The notes beneath the pieces are model-generated. The model did no database searches, had not been told where the DNA came from, and saw only the letters and a program-made list of their open reading frames with translations. Shown here in pieces: positions 7,335 to 16,577 of a stretch of DNA of 64,000 nucleotides (positions are counted from its first letter, which is position 1; each line of letters begins with the position of its first letter). Made by a program: the position numbers and the translations under genes. Source of the DNA: Massilia sp. METH4 (GTDB lineage Bacteria; Pseudomonadota; Gammaproteobacteria; Burkholderiales; Burkholderiaceae_D). The stretch covers positions 6,572,001-6,636,000 of the forward strand of contig NZ_CP146614.1 of NCBI RefSeq assembly GCF_037094685.1. Direction: 5' to 3'.

Positions 7335-9995
7335 TTACTCGATCGTGTAGCCGAACTGCCCCTGCTCATCGGCCGTGACGGCGATGCGCGAAATGCTTGC
7401 GCCCTCCGCCATCTTCGCCAGCACCGACTCGGCCACCTCCGGCAGCAAGGTGCCGTTGAGGATATTGTCCACATTGCGCGCGCCCGAATCGACCTCGGTG
7501 CAGCGCGCCAGCACCGCTTCCACCAGCGCCTCGTCGTACGAGAATTCGGCCTTGTGATTGATGGCGATGCGCTTGGCGATGCGCTTCAGTTTCAGCTCGA
7601 TGATCTCCACCAGCACGTCGTCCGACAGCGGGTAATACGGAATCACCTTCAGGCGGCCCAGGAAGGCCGGCTTGAACTGCTTCATCAGCTGCGGGCGGAT
7701 CACGGCTTCCAGTTCGTCCGGCGCCGGCAGCTCTTCCCCGGTCTTGTTCAGGCAAGCCCCCATCATCGCGGCGGAGGCCACGTTCGAGGTGAGGATGATG
7801 ATGGTGTTCTTGAAGTCGATCTCGCGGCCTTCGGCGTCGTCCATCACGCCCTTGTCGAACACCTGGAAGAACAGCTCCAGCACGTCCGGGTGGGCCTTTT
7901 CCACTTCATCGAGCAGCACCACGCTGTAGGGATTGCGGCGCACCGCCTCGGTCAGCACGCCGCCCTCGCCGTAGCCCACATAGCCCGGCGGCGAGCCTTT
8001 CAGGCCGGAGACGCTGTGCGCCTCCTGGTACTCGCTCATGTTGATGGTGATGAGCTTGCGCTCGCCGCCATACAGCACGTCGGCCAGCGCCAGCGCCGTT
8101 TCCGTCTTGCCGATGCCGGAGGGGCCGACGAACAGGAACACGCCCTTCGGCTTGTTCGGATCGTCCAGGTTGGCGCGCGCCGTGCGCACGCGCTGCGCCA
8201 CCGCCTCGATCGCGTGCGGCTGGCCCAGCACGCGCTCTTCCAGCAAGTCCTTCAGGTTCAGCACGGTCTTGATTTCGTCCTTCACCATCTTGCCGAGCGG
8301 GATGCCGGTCCAGCCGGCCACGATCTCGGCCACCACGTGGCCGTCGACCTGCACCGGCACCATCGGCGTCTCGCCCTGCAGCGCGCGCAACTCGGCCACC
8401 AGCGCCTGCACGTCGTTGCCGGCGCTGGCGTTGCCTTCGTCCGCCTCTTCCAGCGTGCGGCGGCCCTGCATGATGCGTTCGGTCAGTTCCTTTTCCTGTT
8501 CCCAGCGGGCGGCGAGGCGGTCGTGCTCGTCGGCGGCAGCCGCGCGCTCCGTCTCCAGCTCGTCCAGGCGCGCGCCGTGGGCGGTGCCCGAGCTCTGCTC
8601 GCGCTTCAGCGCCGCCGCTTCCGCGTCGATGCGCTCCAGCTTGCGCGCCAGGTTCTCGATGAGTGCCGGCGTGGCGTTCTGGCCCAGCGCGACCTTGGCG
8701 CACGCCGTGTCCAGAACGCTGATCGCCTTGTCCGGCAGCTGGCGGCCGCTGATGTAGCGGTGCGACAGGCGCACCGCTTCCGTGATCGCCTCGTCGTAGA
8801 CGCGCACGCCGAAGTGCTTTTCCATCAGCGGGGCCATGCCGCGCAACATGGCGCAGGCCAGCTCCTCGCTGGGCTCTTCCACCTTGATGACCTGGAAGCG
8901 CCGCGCCAGCGCCGCATCCTTCTCGAAGTACTTCTTGTATTCGCCCCAGGTGGTGGCGGCGATGGTGCGCAGCTCGCCGCGCGCCAGCGCGGGTTTGAGC
9001 AGGTTGGCCGCGTCGTTCTGGCCGGCCTGGCCGCCGGCGCCGATCATGGTGTGCGCCTCGTCGATGAACAGGATGATCGCATGCGGGCTTTTCTTCACCT
9101 CGTCGATCACGTTCTTCAGGCGGTTCTCGAACTCGCCCTTGACGGAGGCGCCAGCTTGCAGCAGGCCCATGTCCAGCGTGTGGATTTCCACGCCCTTCAG
9201 CACGTCCGGCACGTCGCCGGTGGCGATGCGCAGGGCCAGGCCTTCGACCACGGCCGTCTTGCCCACGCCAGCCTCGCCGGTCAGGATCGGGTTGTTCTGG
9301 CGGCGCCGCATCAGGATATCGATGGCCTGGCGGATCTCGGTGTCGCGGCCGATCACGGGGTCCACCTTGCCGTCGCGGGCGCGCTGCGTGAGATTGGTGG
9401 TGAACTGGTCCAGCGCGGGCGTCTTCGACGCCGTGCCGCCGGAGAGCTCGCCGACCGGGTCGCTGCCGTGCGCCTGCGCCGCCGCGGCCGCGCGCGCCTG
9501 CGGGGCCGGCGCTTCCTGCGAACCGGCGGCGATCTTGTCCAGGTTGTGCTTGATCTGGTCGACGTCGAACTTGTCGAACAGCCTGGAGCCGCGGTAGGCC
9601 AACTGCGACAGCTCGGCATCGGTCAGCAACGCCTGCAGCAGGTGGCCGCTGCGGATCTGGGCCGGGCTGCCGTCCGGAATGTCGAGCGAGGCGATCAGCC
9701 AGGCGTGTTCGAACAGCTTGGGCAGGCGCGCCGAAAAGACCGGCGTGCGGGAATTGCCCGACTTCAGGCGCGACAGTTCCGCCTGCAGGTCCGCTTCCAG
9801 CATGCCCGGGCTGATGCCGCTCTGGCGCGCGATGATGGCGAAGTCGCTTTTCGGCTGCTCCAGCAGGGCCAGGAACAGGTGTTCCAGGTCCACTTCGAAC
9901 TGGCCCAGCGATACGCACAGGCCGGCGGCGCGGGTGGCGGCGGTGCGGCAGGTGTCGTTCAGCTTGCCGATCAGCGTCTTGAGATTCAGGCTCAT
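7335..9995 (-). CDS. clpV: T6SS sheath-disassembly ATPase ClpV (TssH)
   Basis: AAA+ ATPase of the Clp/Hsp100 class that disassembles and recycles contracted TssB/TssC sheath. It is 886 residues with an N-terminal Clp repeat domain (about 1-160), a first AAA domain with Walker A GEAGVGKTA (about 226), a coiled-coil M-domain (about 430-560), and a second AAA domain with Walker A GPSGIGKTE (about 632). Walker B VVLLDEVEKAHPDV is present. The C-terminal D2-small domain is complete. Starts at ATG 9995, 37 bp downstream of tssG. It is the last gene of the minus-strand T6SS operon. Confidence 0.96.
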   Translation of the reverse strand: MSLNLKTLIGKLNDTCRTAATRAAGLCVSLGQFEVDLEHLFLALLEQPKSDFAIIARQSGISPGMLEADLQAELSRLKSGNSRTPVFSARLPKLFEHAWLIASLDIPDGSPAQIRSGHLLQALLTDAELSQLAYRGSRLFDKFDVDQIKHNLDKIAAGSQEAPAPQARAAAAAQAHGSDPVGELSGGTASKTPALDQFTTNLTQRARDGKVDPVIGRDTEIRQAIDILMRRRQNNPILTGEAGVGKTAVVEGLALRIATGDVPDVLKGVEIHTLDMGLLQAGASVKGEFENRLKNVIDEVKKSPHAIILFIDEAHTMIGAGGQAGQNDAANLLKPALARGELRTIAATTWGEYKKYFEKDAALARRFQVIKVEEPSEELACAMLRGMAPLMEKHFGVRVYDEAITEAVRLSHRYISGRQLPDKAISVLDTACAKVALGQNATPALIENLARKLERIDAEAAALKREQSSGTAHGARLDELETERAAAADEHDRLAARWEQEKELTERIMQGRRTLEEADEGNASAGNDVQALVAELRALQGETPMVPVQVDGHVVAEIVAGWTGIPLGKMVKDEIKTVLNLKDLLEERVLGQPHAIEAVAQRVRTARANLDDPNKPKGVFLFVGPSGIGKTETALALADVLYGGERKLITINMSEYQEAHSVSGLKGSPPGYVGYGEGGVLTEAVRRNPYSVVLLDEVEKAHPDVLELFFQVFDKGVMDDAEGREIDFKNTIIILTSNVASAAMMGACLNKTGEELPAPDELEAVIRPQLMKQFKPAFLGRLKVIPYYPLSDDVLVEIIELKLKRIAKRIAINHKAEFSYDEALVEAVLARCTEVDSGARNVDNILNGTLLPEVAESVLAKMAEGASISRIAVTADEQGQFGYTIE

Positions 9996-10032
9996 GGGGG
10001 TGGTCCCTCGTGGTGTTGGTTATTCGGTGGTT

Positions 10033-11118
10033 TCAGAGCGCGTGCACGTCGTAGCGCACGTCGTCGCGGTCGCGGGTCAGCCCGCCGCCGGGCAGGAAAG
10101 TATCCCAGCCGAGGCGCCCGCCGCTGCGGTTCTCCGACAGCGACGCGCCCTCGACTTCCTGCGCGCACAGCACCAGCTGCACCTCGTATTCGAGGGACAC
10201 GCCGGTCATCATCGACAGCATGGAAGCGAGCGCCAGCGCCGCCTTCCCGCCCGGCAGGAACGATTCGAACCGGGCGCGCTTGAGCGGGCCGATGACGATG
10301 CGCAGGCGCAGGTCGCGCTGCCACACGCGGGCGCCGGCCATGGCCCCCGCGCCCAGCATGGCGTTGGCCATGCCCAGCCGGCATTGCTGCTCCTCGGGCA
10401 TGTCGTACCAGCGGCCGATGAACTGCTCGGTCTTCACGGGCACGGCGAAGTACTCGCCCAGCACGCGGGCGATCTGCACGCTGGACGCGGGCCGGTGACG
10501 CATCGCGGTGGCGAAGTAGGCCACCGACTCGTCCAGCAGCTCGCCATGCTCGTTGCCGGCGAAACGCCGGCGCAGCGAAGGCTGGCCGACGCCGGCCAGT
10601 GCGAGCAGCAGCGGCAGGAAGCCATCCTTGCCGTCGAGCTGGTACTTCAGTTCCAGCCGGTACTTGCGCCAGGCTTCGTAGAACAGAGCCAGCGCGCGGT
10701 TCGAGAAGGTGTCCAGGAAGGCGCGCGGGCCATCGTCGCGCGTGGTGACCATGTGCGCGGCGATGCGCTCGGTATAGTGCGCCGGCAGCGCGCCCGTGCT
10801 GCCCAGCAGGCCCATGAAGGCGGGCGTGATGCGCACGTAGCGCAGCTTGGCATCGCGCAGCGCCTCGGCAAGCGAGTGCCGGTCCAGCGCGAGTTCGCGC
10901 GGCTCCGCCTCGATCGCCTCGATCTGGCTGGCGGGAAAGGCCAGCGACGTCGAGTTGGTAAAGCGCAGGAAGTTCGCCACGGCGCCCTCGCGCACCCGGC
11001 CATGGCGCTTCAGCCACAGCTCGAACATGCGCACGGCCTGGAAGTACTCGAAGCGGTAGGGCTGCGCGAACAGGCGCTCGATTACAGCAGGCTTAAATCG
11101 CCGCTGCGTGGACTGCAT
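10033..11118 (-). CDS. tssG: T6SS baseplate protein TssG (VasB/ImpH)
   Basis: 361 residues. The N-terminus (AVIERLFAQPYRFEYFQAVR) matches the TssG family opening, and RITPAFMGLLGSTGALPAHYTE is the family hallmark segment. TssG forms the T6SS baseplate wedge with TssE, TssF and TssK. The chosen ATG at 11118 makes the gene overlap the 3' end of tssF by 37 bases, which fits coupled translation; TssG family proteins usually begin a few residues before the ERL motif, as here. Confidence 0.94.
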   Translation of the reverse strand: MQSTQRRFKPAVIERLFAQPYRFEYFQAVRMFELWLKRHGRVREGAVANFLRFTNSTSLAFPASQIEAIEAEPRELALDRHSLAEALRDAKLRYVRITPAFMGLLGSTGALPAHYTERIAAHMVTTRDDGPRAFLDTFSNRALALFYEAWRKYRLELKYQLDGKDGFLPLLLALAGVGQPSLRRRFAGNEHGELLDESVAYFATAMRHRPASSVQIARVLGEYFAVPVKTEQFIGRWYDMPEEQQCRLGMANAMLGAGAMAGARVWQRDLRLRIVIGPLKRARFESFLPGGKAALALASMLSMMTGVSLEYEVQLVLCAQEVEGASLSENRSGGRLGWDTFLPGGGLTRDRDDVRYDVHAL

Positions 11119-12926
11119 TTCAATAATTCTTCTCCGGTCTTGGATGAGACGATCACGAGTTGGGTAAAGCTGTTGGCATGCACGTACAGGCCGAGGAAGC
11201 GTTCGATCACGTGGGCGAATGCATGGATGCCGCTGCCGACGAAGGCTTCCTCGTCGACCGTGAGGCGCACTTCCATGCCGCGCACCAGGCAGGCGAACGG
11301 ATTGCCGGGCAGCCAGGCGTTGGCCGGCTTGTGCGACACCTCGGCGATGCCGCCGATCTGGCGCTGCGATGCCGGTGAGCGGGGCAGATCATACATGGCC
11401 AGCATCTCGCGAAATGCTTCCACCCCGCCGCCGGTCAGCGACAGGTGGTTCAGCGACAGGTGCGAGATCAGGCGCCAGTGCGCGCCGGCTCCGCGCCCGA
11501 AGTGCTGCGAGCGGGTGGGCTTGCGCAGGAAGCTGATGGCGGAAATGCGCGCGCCGCCTTCCATGAACAGGTCGCCGCCGGGCAGGCCGTAGGTCAGCGT
11601 GGCCGGCAGGTCGCGGTTGGTGCAGGTGAGGTCCAGGCTCAGCGTGTCGGTCTCCACTGCCGCGGGATCGAAGTCGATGTCGACGATCGAGATCTGCATC
11701 TCGTATCCGGGGCTGCTGTCGGCCAGGGTATCGTCGCGCCGCATCACCCAGTAATGGCCGTTGCGGTCGGGCGTCTGGCCATGGCGCAGCGAATAGAAGG
11801 GCTGGAAGTCGGTGATCGTCTCCCCCTGCGGCGTCTGGCGCACCAGCTTGACCGAGTCGAGCGCATAGACCTCGTAGGCAAAGGCGCGCCGCGCGTCCGC
11901 CAGCACCGGATAGCTCGCCTTCGTGTGCGTCAGGCGGATCGGTTCGCCGCGCTTCTTGAACAGGTTCACCACCGGCGTGCAACCGAGCAGCAGGTTGTTG
12001 GTGGACAGGCTGCCCAGCATGCGCGCGATATCGGAATCGGTGCGCAGGCCGGACAGCGCCAGGTGCAGCGTGAGTTCGCGCGCCCCCGACGGGATCAGCG
12101 CCGTCAGCGCCGCCACGTCGATGTCGACGAAATTGAACTTTTCGGGGAAGCAGAAGAACTCGGTCAGCAGGCGGTAGGCGGTGTGCGAGCGCGCCGAGAA
12201 ATCGATCAGCGCATCGTCCTCGTCGAAGCCGGCCGGGGACAGCGGAACGCTGCCGAGCTGGATCCAGCGGCCGCTGCTCCCCTCCTCCACGTAGGCTGAC
12301 AGCGTGCGCATGAACAGCGCGTCGCGCAGCGCGGCGCAGAACGACGGCTCGCCGTCGAGGAAGACGCGCAGCTTGCCGAGCTTGAGCTGGCCCAGCGTCA
12401 CCTGGGCGGCCGTCGCCGACAGCGTGATGCTGATGCTGGAGGTGGCGCCCGGTGGCAGGCGCACGGCGTCCGGCGCGTCGATGATGGGCGCGAACGCGGC
12501 CCGCGACAACGCGATCGGCGCCACCGTTACCGGGTAGGCGGTGCGGAACGTGCAGGCCGCGCCCCGGACCTTGCGGGTGGCCAGGTGGGTACCGCGCGGG
12601 ATTTCCGCCGCGGCCGTCAGCTGGGCCGCGCGGCTGCCGTAGTCCATGCGCACGATCGAGCACGATGGAAACGGGCGCAGGTAATGCGGGTACAGCACTT
12701 CGAAGAGCGCTTCGGTAAACTGCGGGTAGTCGTCGTCCAGGCGCTTGGCGATGCGCGAATTGAGCAGCGCGAACGCCTGGATCATGCGCTCGATATGGGG
12801 ATCCTCGCAGACCTCGCCGCCGATCAGCAGGCGGCCGGCGATCTTCGGGTAGCGCTCCGAGAATTCGCGTGAATAGCGGCGTAGAAATCCCAGCTCGCGT
12901 TCGTAATACGGTAATAACTCTTCCAA
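11082..12926 (-). CDS. tssF: T6SS baseplate protein TssF (VasA/ImpG), probable TTG start
   Basis: 614 residues when started at the TTG at 12926. The protein then begins with EELLPYYERELGFLRRYSRE, the highly conserved start of the family (usually MDELLPYYEREL). There is no in-frame ATG close by; the nearby ATG at 12931 is in another frame. AGGAG about 8 bases upstream supports the TTG, and tssE ends 1 base before it. The open frame continues upstream to 13166 inside tssE, but that stretch is a shadow. TssF is the wedge component that contacts TssG and TssK. Confidence 0.92.
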   Translation of the reverse strand: MEELLPYYERELGFLRRYSREFSERYPKIAGRLLIGGEVCEDPHIERMIQAFALLNSRIAKRLDDDYPQFTEALFEVLYPHYLRPFPSCSIVRMDYGSRAAQLTAAAEIPRGTHLATRKVRGAACTFRTAYPVTVAPIALSRAAFAPIIDAPDAVRLPPGATSSISITLSATAAQVTLGQLKLGKLRVFLDGEPSFCAALRDALFMRTLSAYVEEGSSGRWIQLGSVPLSPAGFDEDDALIDFSARSHTAYRLLTEFFCFPEKFNFVDIDVAALTALIPSGARELTLHLALSGLRTDSDIARMLGSLSTNNLLLGCTPVVNLFKKRGEPIRLTHTKASYPVLADARRAFAYEVYALDSVKLVRQTPQGETITDFQPFYSLRHGQTPDRNGHYWVMRRDDTLADSSPGYEMQISIVDIDFDPAAVETDTLSLDLTCTNRDLPATLTYGLPGGDLFMEGGARISAISFLRKPTRSQHFGRGAGAHWRLISHLSLNHLSLTGGGVEAFREMLAMYDLPRSPASQRQIGGIAEVSHKPANAWLPGNPFACLVRGMEVRLTVDEEAFVGSGIHAFAHVIERFLGLYVHANSFTQLVIVSSKTGEELLKCSPRSGDLSLL

Positions 12927-12927
12927 C

Positions 12928-13419
12928 TCATGCTCCTGCCGATCCTGGCCGGCGTGCCTTGCTGATCGTGTAATGCTGACTGGAGGGCTGCAGGATGGCG
13001 TCGAAATTGACCGGTTCCTGGGCCGGGTTGACGACCAGGAGCGCGGTGATGGCGAAATTGAGGCAATTGACTGCATCCTCGCGCAGTTCGAGCGTGGCGC
13101 GCACATTGCGCAGGCGCGGCTCATGGCGCGCGATGGCCTCCTCGAGGCAGGCGCAAATGTAGGCACGGTCGTCGAAGCTGGACAGGGAACGGCCTGCGAA
13201 ATCCTGCAGGCCGTAGGTCACCAGCGAACGGCGGCACTGCGGAAACTGCTGCAGCAGTTCATCCGGCAGTGCGATGCGGGTGTTGAGCAAGGCTTCGAGA
13301 TCGCGGGCGACCGTTTCCTTGAGGTCTTCGATCGACAACCGCGATACCGTTGCCTGCGAGGCGCCAGGCGCGGGCGCATCCATGAGCCGGTCGAACAGGC
13401 CTGGTGTATAGCCGTGCAT
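12928..13419 (-). CDS. tssE: T6SS baseplate protein TssE (gp25-like)
   Basis: 163 residues from the ATG at 13419 (MHGYTPGLFDRLMD). The LFDRL motif followed by SRLSIEDLKETVARDLEALLNTR and a final VNFDAIL region is typical of the TssE/phage gp25 family, which seeds sheath polymerisation on the baseplate. The conserved acidic-rich EAIARHEPRLRNVRATLE segment is present. A longer frame reaching 13527 runs into hcp and lacks family similarity. The TGA ends at 12928, immediately before the tssF start. Confidence 0.92.
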   Translation of the reverse strand: MHGYTPGLFDRLMDAPAPGASQATVSRLSIEDLKETVARDLEALLNTRIALPDELLQQFPQCRRSLVTYGLQDFAGRSLSSFDDRAYICACLEEAIARHEPRLRNVRATLELREDAVNCLNFAITALLVVNPAQEPVNFDAILQPSSQHYTISKARRPGSAGA

Positions 13420-13439
13420 GGTGCCTCGATGGGTAATGC

Positions 13440-13931
13440 TTAGGCGACCTTGTTGGTCGACAGGTCCCAGCCGCCGGAGGTGTTGCCACCGATGCCGCCG
13501 CCGACTTTTTGCTGGGTGTACTTCCACTTGACCTTGGAGTACTTCAGCTTCACGTCCTCGGTCAGGATGTCGCCCGGCGCCACGGACGGAGCGACGCTGG
13601 AGATCAGCACGTTTTCCAGTTCGATCTCGAAGTACTTCACGCGTTCGCCCTGGCCATCCGCACGCAGGAATTCGAACTTGGCCTTCGGCAGGGTTTTACC
13701 CGAAGAGCAATTCTGCAGCAGCAGCGGGGTTGCCAGGTCGGCCAGCTTCGAGATCACGATGTCGCGGTGCTCGGTACGCTCGGCGGTGTGGCCGCCACCG
13801 GTCGATGCGGTTGCCGATTTCGGCTGCAGCACTTCCCAGTTCACGGACTTCACCTCGATCCAGTCCTTGTGGCTGGAGTCGGCGGATTCGCCCTTGATAC
13901 CGTCGATCTGCAGGTAGACGTCGATTGCCAT
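13440..13931 (-). CDS. hcp: T6SS tube protein Hcp (TssD)
   Basis: 163 residues, the usual Hcp length. The start MAIDVYLQIDGIKGES and the segments HKDWIEVKSVNWEV and HRDIVISKLADLATPLLLQNC are hallmark Hcp sequence, as is KYFEIELENVLISSV. Hcp forms hexameric rings that stack into the expelled inner tube and can carry effectors. It lies between tssC and tssE with short gaps (26 and 20 bp). It is probably strongly expressed, and the gap upstream has a good purine-rich ribosome site (GAAAGGAAC). Confidence 0.97.
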   Translation of the reverse strand: MAIDVYLQIDGIKGESADSSHKDWIEVKSVNWEVLQPKSATASTGGGHTAERTEHRDIVISKLADLATPLLLQNCSSGKTLPKAKFEFLRADGQGERVKYFEIELENVLISSVAPSVAPGDILTEDVKLKYSKVKWKYTQQKVGGGIGGNTSGGWDLSTNKVA

Positions 13932-13957
13932 TAAATGTTCCTTTCAGTTGTAGTTGA

Positions 13958-15445
13958 TTACGGTTTGGTCGTAGGCAGCTCCGCGACCAGTCGGAGTGAA
14001 ACGGAGAGCTCGTCGAGCTGGAAGTGCGGGCGCAGGAACGACACGGCGCGGAACACGCCCGGGCGGCCCGGCACCTCGGAGACCTGCACCGACGCTTCGC
14101 GCAGCGGGAACTGGGCCTTCTGTTCCTGGCTCGCGTTATCGTCCAGCAGCACGTACTGGGTCAGCCAGCGGTTCAGGAAGTCCTCGACGTTCGATGCGGC
14201 GGAGAAGCTGCCGATCTTGTCGCGCATCATCGCCTTCATGTAGTGGGCGATGCGCGAGACGGCGAAGATGTACTGCAGCTGCGAGGACAGCACCGCGTTG
14301 GCGTTGGCCGCGTCGGACGCGTACTTGCGCGCCTTCTGCGCCGACTGCGCGCCGAAGAAGGCGGCGTAATCGGTGTTCTTGCAATGCACCAGCGAGATGA
14401 AGCCCAGGTCGGACAGTTCCTTCTCGCGGCGGTCGGTGATGGCGATCTCGGTCGGGCACTTGAGCGCCACTTCGCCTTCGTCGGTCTTGAAAGTGTGGGT
14501 CGGCAGGTCTTCGACCAGGCCGCCGCCTTCCACGCCGCGGATCGCCGCGCACCAGCCGTAGTCCGCGAACGCGGCGGTCAGCTTGCTGGCGAACGCATAG
14601 GCGGCATTGCACCACAGGTATTTCTGGTGATCGGTGCCGTCCACGTCCTCGACGAAGTTGAAGCCTTCGGTGATGGCGCCGTCGGCCGGGTTGTACGGCA
14701 GGCGGCCCAGGAAGCGCGGCAGGGTCAGGCCCACGTAGCGCGCATCTTCCGACTCGCGGAAGGCCTTCCACTTGTAGTACTCCATCGTGTCGAACAGCTT
14801 GGACAGGTCGCGCGGGCGACCCAGTTCGCTGTAGCTGTCCAGGCCGAACAGCTCGGGCGACGCGGCGCTGATGAACGGCGCATGCGCGGCCGCGGCCACG
14901 TGCGACATCTGTTCGATGAAGTACATGTCTTCCGGCTGGCGGGTGATCTCGTAGTCGCCAACCAGGGCGCCGAACGGGGCGCCGCCGAAGGTGCCGAATT
15001 CCTCTTCGTAGACCTTCTTGAACATCGTGCTCTGGTCGAACTCGATCGCGCTCTGGAAGTCCTTGACCAGTTCCTTCTTGGTCGCGTTGAGCATCTTGAT
15101 CTTGATGTTCTGGCCGGTGGCGCTGTTCTTGACCAGGTAGTGCAGGCCGGTCCAGCTGGACTCTAGCTTCTGGAACTGCGGCGCGTGCATCACGGCCGAC
15201 AGCTGCTGGGAGATCATCTCGTCCAGTTCCGCGACGCGCGCATCGATCGTCGCGGCCAGGTTGTCGGACACGACCACGGTGCCTTCCATGACCTGGTTGA
15301 CCAGTTCGGCGATCAGGTCCTTGGCGCGTTCATGCTCGGAGCTCGAGCGGGCGACACGGCTTTCCTCGACGATCTGGTCCAGCAGCGCGGTCTCTTCGGT
15401 GGCGGCGGCCGCGCCGCCGGCGTTCAGTTGTGCGGACATGTTCAC
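13958..15445 (-). CDS. tssC: T6SS contractile sheath large subunit TssC (VipB)
   Basis: 495 residues. Characteristic segments include LESSWTGLHYLVKNSATG, EFGTFGGAPFGALVGDYE and AIRGVEGGGLVEDLP, all standard for the large sheath protein. It pairs with TssB to form the contractile sheath that pushes the Hcp tube. The start overlaps the tssB stop by 4 bases (15442-15445), indicating coupled translation and near-equal expression. Confidence 0.97.
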   Translation of the reverse strand: MNMSAQLNAGGAAAATEETALLDQIVEESRVARSSSEHERAKDLIAELVNQVMEGTVVVSDNLAATIDARVAELDEMISQQLSAVMHAPQFQKLESSWTGLHYLVKNSATGQNIKIKMLNATKKELVKDFQSAIEFDQSTMFKKVYEEEFGTFGGAPFGALVGDYEITRQPEDMYFIEQMSHVAAAAHAPFISAASPELFGLDSYSELGRPRDLSKLFDTMEYYKWKAFRESEDARYVGLTLPRFLGRLPYNPADGAITEGFNFVEDVDGTDHQKYLWCNAAYAFASKLTAAFADYGWCAAIRGVEGGGLVEDLPTHTFKTDEGEVALKCPTEIAITDRREKELSDLGFISLVHCKNTDYAAFFGAQSAQKARKYASDAANANAVLSSQLQYIFAVSRIAHYMKAMMRDKIGSFSAASNVEDFLNRWLTQYVLLDDNASQEQKAQFPLREASVQVSEVPGRPGVFRAVSFLRPHFQLDELSVSLRLVAELPTTKP

Positions 15446-15951
15446 TCTTTCCTGGCGTTGGCTTGCTGGCCCAGCTCGGCCAGTTTCTCGGTGCTGTTCA
15501 ACACGTCGTTGAGCAGGTCTTCCAGCTTGTCGTTGCCGGCCAGCTTGTTGCGCAGGTCGGCCAGCTTGGTGCGCGCTTCCAGCAGCTTCTTCAGGGGCTC
15601 GACCTGCTGCACCACGGCTTCGGGGCGGAAGTCGTCCAGCGATTCGAATTTCAGGTCCACGGCGAACGTGCTGTTATCGCCCGCCAGGGTGTTCTCGACC
15701 TGGTACGTGGCGCGCGGCTGCACGCCCTTGAGCACCTCGTCGAAGTTGTCGCGGTCCACGTTGACGAACGTGCGCTCCTTCAGGCGCTTCTGCTCCACTT
15801 CCGAGTTGCCGCCGAAGTCGCCCACCACGCCCATCACGAAGGGCAATTCCTTGCTCTCGATGGAGTCGCCGATTTCAACGTCATACGTCATCTGCACTCG
15901 CGGAGGCCGCACCTTTTGCAAGCGCTTTTGCACACTTTCTGATTTAGACAT
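15442..15951 (-). CDS. tssB: T6SS contractile sheath small subunit TssB (VipA)
   Basis: 169 residues, normal length. The N-terminal region RPPRVQMTYDVEIGDSIESK and the PFVMGVVGDFGG motif identify the small sheath subunit. The C-terminal half has the helical ARTKLADLRNKLAGND part that embraces TssC. It lies 53 bp downstream of the TPR lipoprotein gene on the same strand and probably shares its transcript. Confidence 0.97.
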   Translation of the reverse strand: MSKSESVQKRLQKVRPPRVQMTYDVEIGDSIESKELPFVMGVVGDFGGNSEVEQKRLKERTFVNVDRDNFDEVLKGVQPRATYQVENTLAGDNSTFAVDLKFESLDDFRPEAVVQQVEPLKKLLEARTKLADLRNKLAGNDKLEDLLNDVLNSTEKLAELGQQANARKE

Positions 15952-16004
15952 GAGGATTCCTTTATTGATGAGTCAGGCTGGGGCTGTGGTTTACTTCAGC
16001 ACTT

Positions 16005-16577
16005 TTACTTCAGCAGGTCGAACGGGCTGGCGGCGGCCGCCGGCTTGACAGTCTTGCCTTTCTTCGCCGTGCGGGTCGGACGCTTTTCCGGCTGCGGCGC
16101 AGGCGGCGTGACGATCAGCTGGTCTTCGCCGAGGGTCTTGCGCAGCAGCTTGGCAAGCTCGACCGACTCGGACTTGGTCGAGCCTTCCAGGCCATTCAGC
16201 CGGCTCAGGTCGGTCAGCGCGCGCGTCGACAGGCGCAGCCCGCTGATGGCGATGATGCTGTTGGCCAGCTGGTCGTTGGGGTCGCGTACCAGCACTTCGA
16301 GGGCAGCCTGGATGGCATCGCCATATTGGCCGGCTTCGTATTTCGTCTGCGCGATATGCGTCCACGGCGTCTTCTCGGTCGGGAACGCGGCGGCGCTCTG
16401 CTTCCAGAGCGCCACGGCCTGTTCCTTGTTGCCGGTGTCGGCCGCCTTGCTGGCTTCGGACAGCAAGCCTTCCAATGTCGGCGCCGGGGGAACTACTGGG
16501 GTGGTGCTGCAGGCGGAGAGCGCCGCGGCCAGGGCGGCAGTCGCGCCAACACGCGACAGAAGAGTACTGATAGTCAT
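16005..16577 (-). CDS. T6SS-linked TPR lipoprotein
   Basis: 190 residues. The start MTISTLLSRVGATAALAAAL leads to a lipobox LSAC (Cys at about residue 22), so the protein is likely lipid-anchored, probably in the outer membrane. The mature part has TPR-like helical pairs (GNKEQAVALWKQSAAAFP; YGDAIQAALEVLVRDPND) and a basic C-terminal tail (RPTRTAKKGKTVK). It lies first in the tssB-C-hcp operon. It is not recognisable as TssJ, which is a beta-sandwich lipoprotein. A role in the membrane complex or in assembly is inferred from context only. Confidence 0.75.
   Translation of the reverse strand: MTISTLLSRVGATAALAAALSACSTTPVVPPAPTLEGLLSEASKAADTGNKEQAVALWKQSAAAFPTEKTPWTHIAQTKYEAGQYGDAIQAALEVLVRDPNDQLANSIIAISGLRLSTRALTDLSRLNGLEGSTKSESVELAKLLRKTLGEDQLIVTPPAPQPEKRPTRTAKKGKTVKPAAAASPFDLLK

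Noticed and set aside
7245..10283. Long plus-strand open frame (about 1012 codons) opposite clpV and tssG
   Set aside because: Antisense to a clear ClpV gene; the translated sequence is low-complexity Arg/His/Gln-rich, typical of GC-rich shadow frames.
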